Origin: Paenalcaligenes sp021793095
GTDB taxonomy: Bacteria; Pseudomonadota; Gammaproteobacteria; Burkholderiales; Burkholderiaceae_B
Reading direction: 5' to 3'
Length of the DNA: 64,000 nt
NCBI GenBank assembly: GCA_027317645.1
Contig: DAHVQS010000005.1
Span: 1-64,000, forward strand
Shown here piece after piece: positions 17,188 through 26,247 of this stretch (positions are counted from its first letter, which is position 1; every line of letters begins with the position of its first letter). Below the pieces are notes generated by a model. The model did not search any database. It worked only from the letters and a program-made list of their open reading frames with translations, and was not told the origin of the DNA. The position numbers and the translations under genes are program-made.

Positions 17188-18297
17188 ATGCGACCTTGGA
17201 ATTTTTCAGCAGGTCCCGCGGTTTTACCGTTTGATGTATTACAGCAAGTCTCTGCCGAGCTGACTGATTGGCACGGCAGTGGCATGTCTGTTATGGAAAT
17301 GAGTCATCGAGGGCCGCAATTTAAGCAAATCATCACCGAAGCAGAACAAGACTTGCGCCAATTATTGGCAATACCTGATGATTTTGCCGTTCTTTTTACC
17401 CAAGGAGGAGCACAGGCACAAAATGCTTTGGTGCCGCTCAACCTCTTGGGCCTGAGCGCCGATAAGACCGCCGACTATGTGGTTTCCGGACGTTGGTCTC
17501 AAAAGTCTTTCGAAGAGGCGCAGCGTATCGGCGCAGTGCGCCTGGCTGCCAGCTCTAATCAGATTCGCGAGATGGATGCTACAGAGTATGCGCCGTATAC
17601 TTGGTTTCCCGAGCCAGCTCAGTGGGACATCAACGAGAAAGCTGCTTATGTCCATGCCTGCAGCAATGAGACAGTCGGGGGCGTTGAGTTTGGGGATTGG
17701 CCCGAGCTTGATATCCCGTTGGTGATCGATGCCTCTTCTGATATTTTATCGCAGCCAATCGACTTTACCCGGGTAGCTGCCGTCTATGCGGGGGCACAAA
17801 AAAACATTGGCCCTGCGGGGTTGACCCTGATTATTGTGCGCAAGGATCTCTTAGGACACGCGCTGCCGCAGTGTCCGTCGGCACTGAATTATACCTTGCT
17901 AGAGCAGCAGGGCTCGATGGTTAATACGCCCCCCACCTTTGCAATCTATGTCGCTGGTTTGGTGTTTAAATGGTTACAGCAACAAGGCGGGGTTGCAGAG
18001 ATTGAACGACGCAACAAAGAAAAGGCTCAATTACTCTACGAGACAATTGACCGTTCTGGCTTTTACGCTAACTCTGTTGCGCCCAGTGTGCGTTCACGTA
18101 TGAACATACCCTTTCAATTACACGATTCGCAGCTGGATGAATTGTTCTTGAAAGAAGCCGCCGAGGCGGGTTTGTTACAGCTCAAAGGTCATAAATCCGT
18201 GGGCGGGATGCGTGCGTCCATTTATAATGCGATGCCTCTTGAGGGGGTACAGGCGCTCGTACAATTCATGCAACGCTTTGAAGAGAAATATGGGTAA
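17188..18297 (+). CDS. serC: Phosphoserine aminotransferase
   Basis: PLP enzyme that makes 3-phosphoserine from 3-phosphohydroxypyruvate for serine synthesis, and also acts in pyridoxal phosphate synthesis. 369 residues. The start WNFSAGPAVLP is diagnostic, the active-site lysine is Lys205 in AGAQKNIGPAG, and the phosphate-binding HKSVGGMRASIYNAM lies near the C-terminus. It follows gyrA by 32 bases and overlaps pheA by 8 bases, as the first of a coupled serC-pheA-tyrA-aroA-cmk run. Confidence 0.97.
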   Translation: MRPWNFSAGPAVLPFDVLQQVSAELTDWHGSGMSVMEMSHRGPQFKQIITEAEQDLRQLLAIPDDFAVLFTQGGAQAQNALVPLNLLGLSADKTADYVVSGRWSQKSFEEAQRIGAVRLAASSNQIREMDATEYAPYTWFPEPAQWDINEKAAYVHACSNETVGGVEFGDWPELDIPLVIDASSDILSQPIDFTRVAAVYAGAQKNIGPAGLTLIIVRKDLLGHALPQCPSALNYTLLEQQGSMVNTPPTFAIYVAGLVFKWLQQQGGVAEIERRNKEKAQLLYETIDRSGFYANSVAPSVRSRMNIPFQLHDSQLDELFLKEAAEAGLLQLKGHKSVGGMRASIYNAMPLEGVQALVQFMQRFEEKYG

Positions 18298-19381
18298 AAC
18301 TCTTTCTGAACGTCTTCAGCCTTGGCGCGAGAAAATCGACGCCATCGACAAACAAATACTTGAGCTACTTAACGAGCGTGCTCAGGCGGCATTAGAGATT
18401 GGCTCGCTCAAGCAAGGGGTGTCCGAGGATGAACCAATCTTGCGCCCCGAGCGTGAGGCGCAGGTAATCTCGCGCTTGATAGAGCTGAATCAAGGGCCAG
18501 TCCAGGATGGTTCGGTCTCCTCTATATGGAGCGAGGTGATTTCAGCTTGTCGTGGCCTAGAGTCTATACCGCGGGTGGCCTATATCGGCCCCAAGGGGAC
18601 TTTTTCAGAGCAAGCCGCATTGGAGCATTTTGGGCATTATATTGATAAGCGTAGCTGCCCCTCGTTTGATGAGGTGTTTCGCTTGGTTGAGGCAGGTCAG
18701 GCTGATTATGGCATTGTGCCTGTGGAAAATTCGACCGAGGGGGCGGTCAATCGTACCCTAGATTTGTTGTTGCATACCTCGCTCAAGGTGATTGGTGAGC
18801 GCTCTATACACATCCAGCATAATCTACTCAACCAGAGCGGCGAGGCGGGCGATATACAGCGTATCATGGCGCATCCGCAGGCTTTGGCTCAGTGCCAGCA
18901 GTGGCTTAACCGCAATTTTCCCAATATTCCGCGCGCGGCGGCAGCCAGCAATGCCGAGGCGGCACTTTTAGCCGCTGAAGAACCCGGTATTGCTGCCATT
19001 GCTGGCATTCAGGCTGCTGAGGGCTGGGGCTTGCAGGTTGTCCATCAAGGCATTCAGGACGATCCCCAAAACAGGACCCGGTTTTTGGCTTTGGGGCCAG
19101 TGGCGAATGCCCCTTCTGGGAATGACAAGAGCAGTCTTATCTTGGCCGTGCCCAATCGCGCTGGCGCGGTCTACGAAATGCTGTCTCCATTAGCCAAGCA
19201 TGGCGTTTCGATGACTCGTTTTGAGTCACGCCCAGCCCGTACGGGTGACTGGGAGTATTATTTTTATGTTGATGTGCTGGGGCATTACCAGGATGACGCT
19301 GTTCAAGCCGCCTGTGAAGAACTAAAAAAAGACGTGGCCTTCTTTAAGCTTTTAGGCTCTTATCCACGCCAGCTTTCTTGA
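18290..19381 (+). CDS. pheA: Bifunctional chorismate mutase / prephenate dehydratase
   Basis: P-protein: converts chorismate to prephenate and then phenylpyruvate in phenylalanine synthesis. 363 residues from ATG 18290, which overlaps the serC stop. An N-terminal AroQ chorismate mutase domain (about 1-95, WREKIDAIDKQILELLNERA) is followed by prephenate dehydratase (about 97-275; YIGPKGTFSEQAA, VENSTEGAVN) and an ACT regulatory domain (about 285-360). The ACT domain holds the phenylalanine-binding ESRP motif in TRFESRPARTGDWEYYFYVD, so feedback inhibition by phenylalanine is expected. Confidence 0.97.
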   Translation: MGKTLSERLQPWREKIDAIDKQILELLNERAQAALEIGSLKQGVSEDEPILRPEREAQVISRLIELNQGPVQDGSVSSIWSEVISACRGLESIPRVAYIGPKGTFSEQAALEHFGHYIDKRSCPSFDEVFRLVEAGQADYGIVPVENSTEGAVNRTLDLLLHTSLKVIGERSIHIQHNLLNQSGEAGDIQRIMAHPQALAQCQQWLNRNFPNIPRAAAASNAEAALLAAEEPGIAAIAGIQAAEGWGLQVVHQGIQDDPQNRTRFLALGPVANAPSGNDKSSLILAVPNRAGAVYEMLSPLAKHGVSMTRFESRPARTGDWEYYFYVDVLGHYQDDAVQAACEELKKDVAFFKLLGSYPRQLS

Positions 19382-19389
19382 TTTCTAGC

Positions 19390-20283
19390 ATGCAGCCTTC
19401 AACATCCTTTAATATTCCAACGCTTGCACTCATCGGGCCGGGTTTAATCGGCGGCTCATTGGCGGCTGCGCTTAAGTCTGCCGGGGTGGTGCAGCAGGTA
19501 CTGGGCGTCGGCCGGGACGCTAATTCTTTGCGTCAAGCTCAGGATTTGGGGCTGATAGATAGGCCGGTCAGTGTGGCCGAGGCCGCTGCTCAAGCCGATG
19601 TGTTGGTGTTGGCTACCCCGGTCCGTGCCAGTGCCGCATTATTTAGTGAGATGTACCCGCATTTGCAACCCGATGCGGTGATCACCGATGTAGGAAGCAC
19701 CAAGGCAGATGTGGTGGGGCTTGCCAAAGAGCGACTACAAGAGCATTTTATGCGCTTTGTCCCTGGCCATCCCATTGCGGGCGCTGAAAAAACCGGGCCT
19801 GAGGCGGCGCGCGCAGATTTATACCAAGACCGCAATGTAGTACTCACGCCCACCGCGGATACTTGTCCACTTGCGCAGCAAACAGTGACCCAGATGTGGC
19901 TGCATTGCGGTGCACGAGTGCTATTAATGGAGCCCGCCGAGCATGATGAGGTCTTGGCCTCTGTCAGCCATGTGCCTCATTTTTTATCAGCCGTATTTAT
20001 GTGGCAGGTCGCCAGTGCTGAAAACGCTGATCTGCGCTTGAATCTTGCTGGGAGTGGTTTTAGGGATTTTACGCGTATTGCCGCAGGCTCCGCAGAGGTC
20101 TGGCGCGATATCTTTCTCAGCAATAAACAAGCCGTACTACAAGAGTTACGCGAGGTGCGCAATGCTTTTGCCCAGGCCGAACAGGCGCTGCTCGAGAGCG
20201 ATGAGGCCTCTTTATATGACTTTCTAGAACGGGCGGCTCTGGCGCGTCGCTTGTGGGCCAGTCGGAGTGGTTATCATGAATAA
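19390..20283 (+). CDS. tyrA: Prephenate dehydrogenase
   Basis: Oxidative decarboxylation of prephenate to 4-hydroxyphenylpyruvate (or of arogenate) for tyrosine synthesis. 297 residues from the ATG at 19390; a TTG at 19378 overlaps the pheA stop but is a poorer choice. Dinucleotide-binding loop GPGLIGG at 16-22; the catalytic-site signature GHPIAGAEKTG is near residue 128. It is a stand-alone TyrA, neither fused to chorismate mutase as in enterics nor to AroA as in pseudomonads, although it overlaps aroA by 8 bases. Confidence 0.95.
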   Translation: MQPSTSFNIPTLALIGPGLIGGSLAAALKSAGVVQQVLGVGRDANSLRQAQDLGLIDRPVSVAEAAAQADVLVLATPVRASAALFSEMYPHLQPDAVITDVGSTKADVVGLAKERLQEHFMRFVPGHPIAGAEKTGPEAARADLYQDRNVVLTPTADTCPLAQQTVTQMWLHCGARVLLMEPAEHDEVLASVSHVPHFLSAVFMWQVASAENADLRLNLAGSGFRDFTRIAAGSAEVWRDIFLSNKQAVLQELREVRNAFAQAEQALLESDEASLYDFLERAALARRLWASRSGYHE

Positions 20284-21598
20284 AATCCAATCATATCGCT
20301 TACCCAGGGCCCGTGCGGCGCAGGGGCAGATGCAATTACCGGGGTCCAAGAGCATTTCCAATCGTGCGTTATTGTTGGCGGCTATGGCGCAGGGCCGGAC
20401 CGAGCTGCATGGTGTGCTCGAATCAGATGATACTGAGGTCATGTTGGATTCATTACAGCGCCTTGGGGTATCTGCACGGCGTCTAGAATCCTCTGTTTAT
20501 GAGGTGATAGGGGGCTGGGATACACTTAACCCTCAGGCCGATCTGTTTCTGCGCAATGCTGGTACAGCCATGCGCTCCCTCACAGCGGCATTGGCTTGGG
20601 CAGACGGCAACTACCGGCTATCGGGTATCGAGCGCATGCACGAGCGCCCCATTGGTGATTTGGTGACGGCATTGCAAGCAGGTGGCGCCCATATAGAGTA
20701 TTTAGGTGCGTCCGGGTATCCTCCATTACAGATTAAGCCCGCCACCATTGAAGCGACCCATGTGTTTCAGGTCAAAGGTAATGTGTCTAGCCAGTTTTTG
20801 ACGGCGTTATTGATGGCGGCACCTTTGGTGGCACAAAAAACGGGGCGTGCCGTTGAGATCGAGGTGATAGGGCGGTTGATTTCTCAGCCCTATATCGCCA
20901 TTACATTAGCGATGATGGCTGATTTTGGAGTCGAGGTCCACCATGAGGGGTGGCAGCATTTTGTTGTGCCGGCTCGAGCTTGCTACCGCTCTCCAGGACG
21001 CTACCATGTTGAAGGAGACGCTTCCTCAGCTTCTTATTTTTTAGCTTTGGGGGCGATTGGTGGTGGCCCAATACAAATTAACGGTGTGGGCAGCGCGTCA
21101 GTACAAGGGGATGTGCAGTTTGCACAGGTGATTGAGGCCATGGGCGCGCAGGTCAAATTCGAGCCGCAGGCCATGGTGGTACAAGGGGTAGAGGTGGCCC
21201 AGGGTGAGCGTTTGCGCGCCTTTGATCTGAGCTTTGATTTAATCCCCGACGCCGCCATGACGGCTGCTGCACTGGCAATGTATGCTGATGGCCCCTGTGT
21301 GCTACGGGATATTGGCAGCTGGCGTGTCAAGGAAACCGATCGCATCCACGCGATGGAGACTGAATTAAAGCGATTAGGTGCCCATGCTGAATCAGGTCCT
21401 GATTGGCTTCGTGTTGAGCCAGTGCCCACCGACGGTTGGCGGGATGCAGAAATTTTCACCTATGATGACCATCGCATCGCCATGTGTTTTTCATTGGCTG
21501 CCTTTGCCCCTGTGCAGGTGGATATTTTGGATCCCGACTGCGTGGGCAAAACATTTCCCCATTATTTCTCTGTATTTGAACAATTGGTACGAACATGA
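20276..21598 (+). CDS. aroA: 3-Phosphoshikimate 1-carboxyvinyltransferase (EPSP synthase)
   Basis: Joins PEP to shikimate 3-phosphate in the shikimate pathway; the target of glyphosate. 440 residues from the ATG at 20276, inside the tyrA stop region; a GTG nine bases earlier is possible. The class I motifs LPGSKSISNRALLLAA (21-36) and ERPIGDL are present. The PEP-loop motif reads RNAGTAMRSL (93-102) where E. coli has GNAGTAMRPL, so residue 101 is Ser (TCC, 20576) and residue 93 Arg. Pro101Ser is the classic glyphosate-tolerance change in Salmonella AroA. Overlaps cmk by four bases (ATGA). Confidence 0.97.
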   Translation: MNKIQSYRLPRARAAQGQMQLPGSKSISNRALLLAAMAQGRTELHGVLESDDTEVMLDSLQRLGVSARRLESSVYEVIGGWDTLNPQADLFLRNAGTAMRSLTAALAWADGNYRLSGIERMHERPIGDLVTALQAGGAHIEYLGASGYPPLQIKPATIEATHVFQVKGNVSSQFLTALLMAAPLVAQKTGRAVEIEVIGRLISQPYIAITLAMMADFGVEVHHEGWQHFVVPARACYRSPGRYHVEGDASSASYFLALGAIGGGPIQINGVGSASVQGDVQFAQVIEAMGAQVKFEPQAMVVQGVEVAQGERLRAFDLSFDLIPDAAMTAAALAMYADGPCVLRDIGSWRVKETDRIHAMETELKRLGAHAESGPDWLRVEPVPTDGWRDAEIFTYDDHRIAMCFSLAAFAPVQVDILDPDCVGKTFPHYFSVFEQLVRT

Positions 21599-22257
21599 GT
21601 GCTGTATCGGTGATTACCATCGACGGGCCGACCGCTTCGGGTAAAGGCACTGTCGCACAGAAAGTGGCCGCCCATTTAGGCTGGCATGTCCTTGATAGTG
21701 GCGCGTTATACCGACTGACGGCGCTGGCGGCACAACAACAAGCGGTAGACTTAAATGATGCGCAAGCCGTTGCCGAGATAGCAAGGAATTTGGATGTACG
21801 GTTTGACGCCCAGGGGACTTGGCTGGCGGGTCAAGAGGTAGAGGCACAGCTGCGTCAAGAGCAAGTTGGCTTAGTTGCTTCCCAGGTGGCTGCCTATCCA
21901 AAGGTACGTGATGCGCTTTTACAACGGCAACGCGACTTCCTCCAACCCCCTGGTTTGGTCGCCGATGGACGCGACATGGGGACGGTCGTTTTTCCCACCG
22001 CAACACTCAAGGTTTTTCTGGTCGCAAGCGTTCAGGAGCGCGCCAGAAGGCGTCATAAGCAGTTGATAGATAAGGGGGTTGTTGTTAAAATGGAATCGGT
22101 TGTAGAGGATTTGCGGGCGCGTGATCATCGCGATCAAAACCGCGCTATTGCACCTTTGCAGCCAGCACCAGATGCGCATGTGATCGATTCCTCATACTTA
22201 AGTATTGACGAGACGGTTGCACAGGTGCTTGCATGCTGGTCTAATATCAAAACCTAA
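21595..22257 (+). CDS. cmk: Cytidylate kinase
   Basis: Phosphorylates CMP and dCMP to the diphosphates. 220 residues. P-loop GPTASGKGT at residues 11-19, then LDSGALYRLTALAA and DGRDMGTVVFPTA, all characteristic of Cmk. Starts within the aroA stop codon (ATGA), so probably coupled to it. The aroA-cmk-rpsA order is the usual one in beta- and gammaproteobacteria. Confidence 0.97.
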   Translation: MSAVSVITIDGPTASGKGTVAQKVAAHLGWHVLDSGALYRLTALAAQQQAVDLNDAQAVAEIARNLDVRFDAQGTWLAGQEVEAQLRQEQVGLVASQVAAYPKVRDALLQRQRDFLQPPGLVADGRDMGTVVFPTATLKVFLVASVQERARRRHKQLIDKGVVVKMESVVEDLRARDHRDQNRAIAPLQPAPDAHVIDSSYLSIDETVAQVLACWSNIKT

Positions 22258-22468
22258 ATTTCACTCCAAAAGGCGTACTTATCGCCTGCTGACGATCCTT
22301 TGTGGTTCCTGACGGGGTGTTTTGGGTATCCGCTTTTGGTTTTTAGGGGTCAATTAAATGGTGCGTTTGGCGTTTCGTATAGACCGCTCCGTTTGATTGG
22401 TTATTTTTCACTCCACCGATTTTCGGTGTGCTATTTAACGAGCCATTAAGGCTGATGGAATTTATTTA
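22258..22468 (+). promoter_or_regulatory. rpsA leader region
   Basis: 211 bases between cmk and rpsA. It contains a short hairpin CACCGA-TTT-TCGGTG at 22414-22428 and no clear Shine-Dalgarno before the rpsA ATG. Both features fit the S1 mRNA of enterics, where a structured leader with a weak ribosome site allows autogenous control. A specific promoter could not be identified with confidence. Confidence 0.4.
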
Positions 22469-24208
22469 ATGTCCTCCATCTCTTCCAGTTCTGAAATTTC
22501 TACTACCGATGTGTTGGGCGGCGAGAGCTTCGCCGACCTGTTCGAGGAAAGCATCCAGGATCAAGACCTCAAAGTAGGCGAGGTGATCTCTGCTGAGGTT
22601 TTGCGTATTGACCATAACTACGTACTTGTCAATGCAGGTCTCAAGTCCGAGGCACTCATTCCTATCGAAGAGTTCCACAATGATCAAGGGGAACTCGAGG
22701 TTGAGCCCGGTGATTTTGTATCTGTTGCCATTGATGCTTTTGAAAACGGTTATGGCGATACCATCTTGTCGCGTGACCGCGCCAAGCGTTTATCTGCTTG
22801 GTTGGCGCTCGAGCAGGCGCTAGAGTCCGGCGAGCACGTGACCGGTACGATTGTTGGCCGCGTCAAAGGCGGCATGACCGTGATGACCAACGGTATCCGT
22901 GCTTTCTTGCCCGGTTCTTTGGTCGATTTGCGTCCCGTCAAAGACACCTCTCAATTCGAGGGCCAGACCGTAGAATTCAAGGTCATCAAGCTTGACCGCA
23001 AACGTAATAACGTCGTGCTGTCTCGTCGTGCAGTGCTCGAAGAGAGCATGGGCGAAGAGCGCGAACGCTTACTCGAGAAGCTCGAAGAGGGTCTTGTCCT
23101 CAACGGGATCGTCAAGAACATCACCGACTACGGTGCCTTCATTGACTTGGGTGGTATTGATGGCTTGCTGCATATCACCGATATGGCATGGCGCCGTGTA
23201 CGTCACCCTTCCGAGCTTGTTCAGATTGGCGAAGAGATCGAGGTCAAAGTACTCAAGTTCGACCGCGAGCGCAGCCGCGTGTCCTTGGGCGTCAAGCAAT
23301 TAGGCGAGGATCCCTGGTTGGGTCTTTCCCGTCGTTACCCCCAAGGTACCCGCCTCTTTGGCAAGGTCACCAACCTCACCGATTATGGTGCGTTTGTTGA
23401 GGTCGAAGACGGTATCGAGGGCTTGGTACACGTGTCCGAAATGGATTGGACCAACAAAAACGTCGACCCCCGTAAAGTCGTTACTTTGGGCGAAGAGGTC
23501 GAGGTCATGGTTCTGGACATCGACGAAGAACGTCGTCGTATCTCGCTTGGCATGAAACAGTGCTTGCCCAACCCTTGGGAAGAGTTCGCCATGAACCATA
23601 AGCGTGGTGATCGCGTCCGCGGTGCAATTAAATCCATCACTGACTTTGGTATCTTTGTCGGCTTGGATGGTGGCATTGATGGCTTGGTACACCTCTCTGA
23701 CTTGACTTGGACTGGCAGCGGCGAAGAGGCCGTTCGCGAATACAAGCGCGGCGAAGAGGTCGATGCAGTCGTATTGGGCATTGATACCGAAAAAGAGCGC
23801 ATTTCACTGGGTATCAAACAGCTCGAAGGCGATCCATTCAGTAACTTTGTCGGCGAACACGAGCGTGGCCAAGTACTCAACGGCGTGGTCAAATCCGTAG
23901 AGCCCAAAGGGGCTGTGGTCAATTTGGCTATTGACGTAGATGGTTACCTACGCGCTTCTGAAATCTCTACTGGCCGTGTCGAAGATGCGACCACCGTCCT
24001 CAACGAGGGCGATGAGATCGAGGTCATGATCATCAACATTGATCGTCGTGCACGCAGTATCCAGCTGTCTATCAAAGCCCGTGAAAGTGCCGAGGCTGCC
24101 GAGAGCATGCAACGCATCACCGAGCAGGGCGCATCCACCGGGACAACCAACCTGGGTGCATTGCTGCGGGCCAAGCTTGATCAACAGCGCGAAGACACCG
24201 AAGAGTAG
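22469..24208 (+). CDS. rpsA: 30S ribosomal protein S1
   Basis: mRNA-binding ribosomal protein that helps unfold and load messages. 579 residues containing six S1 (OB-fold) repeats; the central ones share the pattern G-x-V-x-x-(I/L)-T-D-(Y/F)-G-(A/I)-F, as in KNITDYGAFIDLGGIDGLLH and SITDFGIFVGLDGGIDGLVH. A short Ser/Glu-rich N-terminal segment contacts uS2. Codon use is strongly biased (GAG, GTC, CGT), typical of a highly expressed gene, and creates long false frames on the other strand. Followed two bases later by ihfB. Confidence 0.98.
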   Translation: MSSISSSSEISTTDVLGGESFADLFEESIQDQDLKVGEVISAEVLRIDHNYVLVNAGLKSEALIPIEEFHNDQGELEVEPGDFVSVAIDAFENGYGDTILSRDRAKRLSAWLALEQALESGEHVTGTIVGRVKGGMTVMTNGIRAFLPGSLVDLRPVKDTSQFEGQTVEFKVIKLDRKRNNVVLSRRAVLEESMGEERERLLEKLEEGLVLNGIVKNITDYGAFIDLGGIDGLLHITDMAWRRVRHPSELVQIGEEIEVKVLKFDRERSRVSLGVKQLGEDPWLGLSRRYPQGTRLFGKVTNLTDYGAFVEVEDGIEGLVHVSEMDWTNKNVDPRKVVTLGEEVEVMVLDIDEERRRISLGMKQCLPNPWEEFAMNHKRGDRVRGAIKSITDFGIFVGLDGGIDGLVHLSDLTWTGSGEEAVREYKRGEEVDAVVLGIDTEKERISLGIKQLEGDPFSNFVGEHERGQVLNGVVKSVEPKGAVVNLAIDVDGYLRASEISTGRVEDATTVLNEGDEIEVMIINIDRRARSIQLSIKARESAEAAESMQRITEQGASTGTTNLGALLRAKLDQQREDTEE

Positions 24209-24210
24209 GC

Positions 24211-24522
24211 GTGACAAAGTCCGAGTTAATCGCTCTGTTGGCGAGTCGTTTCCCGCAGTTTGCGCTACGTGACGTAGATTTAGCTGTCAATGTATTGCTT
24301 GATTCCATGACTGAGTCATTGGTCAATGGACAGCGGATAGAAATTCGCGGCTTTGGCAGCTTTACAGTGACGACACGGGCAGCGCGTATGGGGCGCAATC
24401 CACGCTCTGGCGAGACGGTCCACGTCCCGGCCAAGCGGGTGCCCCACTTCAAAGCGGGCAAAGAGCTCCGCGAGCGAGTCGACGCCACCTTCCTTGCCGA
24501 GCAACAGCTGGCAGATAAATAG
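24211..24522 (+). CDS. ihfB: Integration host factor subunit beta
   Basis: DNA-bending nucleoid protein; pairs with IhfA. 103 residues of the HU/IHF fold. TKSELIALLASRFPQ at the N-terminus and IEIRGFGSF then RxGRNPRSGETV with the intercalating Pro are IhfB-type. It starts with GTG two bases after rpsA stops and ends about 30 bases before a terminator. The rpsA-ihfB pair is conserved across proteobacteria. Confidence 0.96.
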   Translation: MTKSELIALLASRFPQFALRDVDLAVNVLLDSMTESLVNGQRIEIRGFGSFTVTTRAARMGRNPRSGETVHVPAKRVPHFKAGKELRERVDATFLAEQQLADK

Positions 24523-24554
24523 GCGTTCGACAACTCTGATTTTTATGCTGGTAT

Positions 24555-24587
24555 CAACAGGCCCTTGCGAGGGCCTGTTGTTGTTTA
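24555..24587 (+). terminator. Terminator after ihfB
   Basis: Ten-base-pair stem CAACAGGCCC/GGGCCTGTTG with a six-base loop, followed by TTGTTT. Confidence 0.8.
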
Positions 24588-24648
24588 AGGACGGGGGGAC
24601 ATTTTCCATTTACAATGATAACGTCCGCTAATCAATGGAGCGATAATT

Positions 24649-24972
24649 ATGCGCATCATCGTTTGGATACTGCGAATTATTGTTTTTCTCGTAGTACTGG
24701 CTTTTGCACTCAAAAATACTGAAAAAGTGCCCGTATATTTCTTTGGTGAATACGCCATAGATAATGTACCCCTCATTATTGTTATGCTGGTCACATTCGT
24801 GCTGGGTCTCATGCTGGGCTTGTTGATCATGCTGATGGGTAATATGCGTAGGCAACGCGAGCTGAATCGCTTAAAGCGTGAGGTAGCGCATCTCGAAGAG
24901 CGTCTCGAACAGCCCGAGACCAGGCGCTCCAATATAGCCCCCGAAGCGGCAGCCCCAATGGCCCCTCTGTAA
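24649..24972 (+). CDS. lapA: LapA-family membrane protein (DUF1049)
   Basis: Small inner-membrane protein of the LapA type, which works with LapB in controlling LPS synthesis through LpxC turnover in E. coli. 107 residues with two membrane helices (about 3-23 and 43-65) and the linking segment NTEKVPVYFFGEY typical of the family. The last 35 residues form a charged, probably coiled segment (RQRELNRLKREVAHLEERLEQ). GGAG lies before the ATG. Followed 21 bases later by lapB. Confidence 0.9.
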   Translation: MRIIVWILRIIVFLVVLAFALKNTEKVPVYFFGEYAIDNVPLIIVMLVTFVLGLMLGLLIMLMGNMRRQRELNRLKREVAHLEERLEQPETRRSNIAPEAAAPMAPL

Positions 24973-24993
24973 TTTGTTTTCAAGGACTCGATT

Positions 24994-26247
24994 GTGGATT
25001 TTGAACCTTGGTGGCTCATCGTTGTGCCTGTCTTGTTCGGCTTGGGGTGGGTGGCTGCACGCGTTGATTTTAGGCAAATGCTCTCTGAAAGTCGGCGTTT
25101 GCCCGATTCCTATTTCAAAGGGCTTAATTTCTTACTCAACGAGGAGCCCGACCGCGCCATTGATGCCTTTATAGAGGTAGCCAAACTCGATTCAGAGACC
25201 ATTGAGCTGCATTTTGCCTTAGGCAATCTCTTTCGCCGACGCGGTGAAATTGAGCGTGCCATCCGTGTTCATCAAAGCTTATTAGGGCGCGCTGACTTGG
25301 CTCCTGAGGCACGCCAAGATGCCCAATTCGAATTGGCCAAAGATTTCCTCCGTGCGGGTATGCTGGACCGTGCTGAGGCAGGCTTTGAGGCCGTCACAGA
25401 TACGGGGCATGGGGTAGAGGCCATGCGGTATTTGGTGCGCATCTACGAAGCCGGCCATGATTGGCCCAAAGCCATAGAGGCAGTCAAGCGTTTAGGCCGA
25501 CTCACCCAAGAGGCCGTCCCGCAGCGAGTCCATTATTATTGTGAGCAGGCCGAGATGGCGTTGGCAGCCAGACCGCCCCAATTCCAAGCGGTACAAAAAG
25601 CGCTCGATGGGGCCGAACAGGCCGCACGCGAGCTCGCAGGTGATTGTACTTTAGGGGCCAAGGTGCGCATTTCGCTGCTCCGAGCGTTGTGGGCAGAAAA
25701 AGAGGAAAAGCTTGAGCAGCAACGGGACGAGCTTGAGCCTATTTTAAATTTTGCGCCGATGTACTCAGGTTTGGTGGCTGCCCCTTTAATGCGGTGCTAC
25801 GAGGCCTTAGGTCAGGTCGATGAAGGGGTTGAGGTGCTGCGCACGCATTTTAATCAACACCCCAACCTGATGGTGTTTAATGTCTTGTTTAGGGTGTTGC
25901 GTGCACGCAGTGGGCCACTCGAGGCATGGCGTTTTGCGCGCAAGGCCTTACGAGGAACGCCCTCTTTATTGGCCTTAGATCGTATGCTTGAGGTTGAGTT
26001 GAGCGCTGAAAAAGACCAACAGGTCTCGAGTGCCGTTCAGGACATCGTTGATGAGGCATTGACCAAAGAGGTGGCTGCCGGTGCTGATCTAGAGTTATTG
26101 CGCCGGTTGATTCATAAGCATACCCAGCGATTGGACCGCTATGCTTGTCAGGAATGTGGTTTTGAGGCGCGTACTTATTATTGGCAATGCCCCGGTTGTA
26201 ATCATTGGGAGAGTTATCCGCCATTGTTGTTAGAGGAGCATCCATGA
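24994..26247 (+). CDS. lapB: LapB (YciM) tetratricopeptide regulator of LPS assembly
   Basis: Membrane-anchored adaptor that in E. coli brings LpxC to FtsH and coordinates LPS export. 417 residues beginning at GTG: one N-terminal membrane helix (WWLIVVPVLFGLGWVAA, 6-22), a series of TPR repeats through about residue 370, and a rubredoxin-like zinc site at the C-terminus formed by CQECGF and CPGCNHWESYPP. All four zinc cysteines are present. AAGGAC precedes the start. Its stop overlaps the start of rfaE1. Confidence 0.94.
   Translation: MDFEPWWLIVVPVLFGLGWVAARVDFRQMLSESRRLPDSYFKGLNFLLNEEPDRAIDAFIEVAKLDSETIELHFALGNLFRRRGEIERAIRVHQSLLGRADLAPEARQDAQFELAKDFLRAGMLDRAEAGFEAVTDTGHGVEAMRYLVRIYEAGHDWPKAIEAVKRLGRLTQEAVPQRVHYYCEQAEMALAARPPQFQAVQKALDGAEQAARELAGDCTLGAKVRISLLRALWAEKEEKLEQQRDELEPILNFAPMYSGLVAAPLMRCYEALGQVDEGVEVLRTHFNQHPNLMVFNVLFRVLRARSGPLEAWRFARKALRGTPSLLALDRMLEVELSAEKDQQVSSAVQDIVDEALTKEVAAGADLELLRRLIHKHTQRLDRYACQECGFEARTYYWQCPGCNHWESYPPLLLEEHP

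Noticed and set aside
23383..23922. 179-residue minus-strand frame inside rpsA
   Set aside because: Produced by the strong codon bias of rpsA on the other strand; low-complexity Ser/Thr/Pro translation and no ribosome site.
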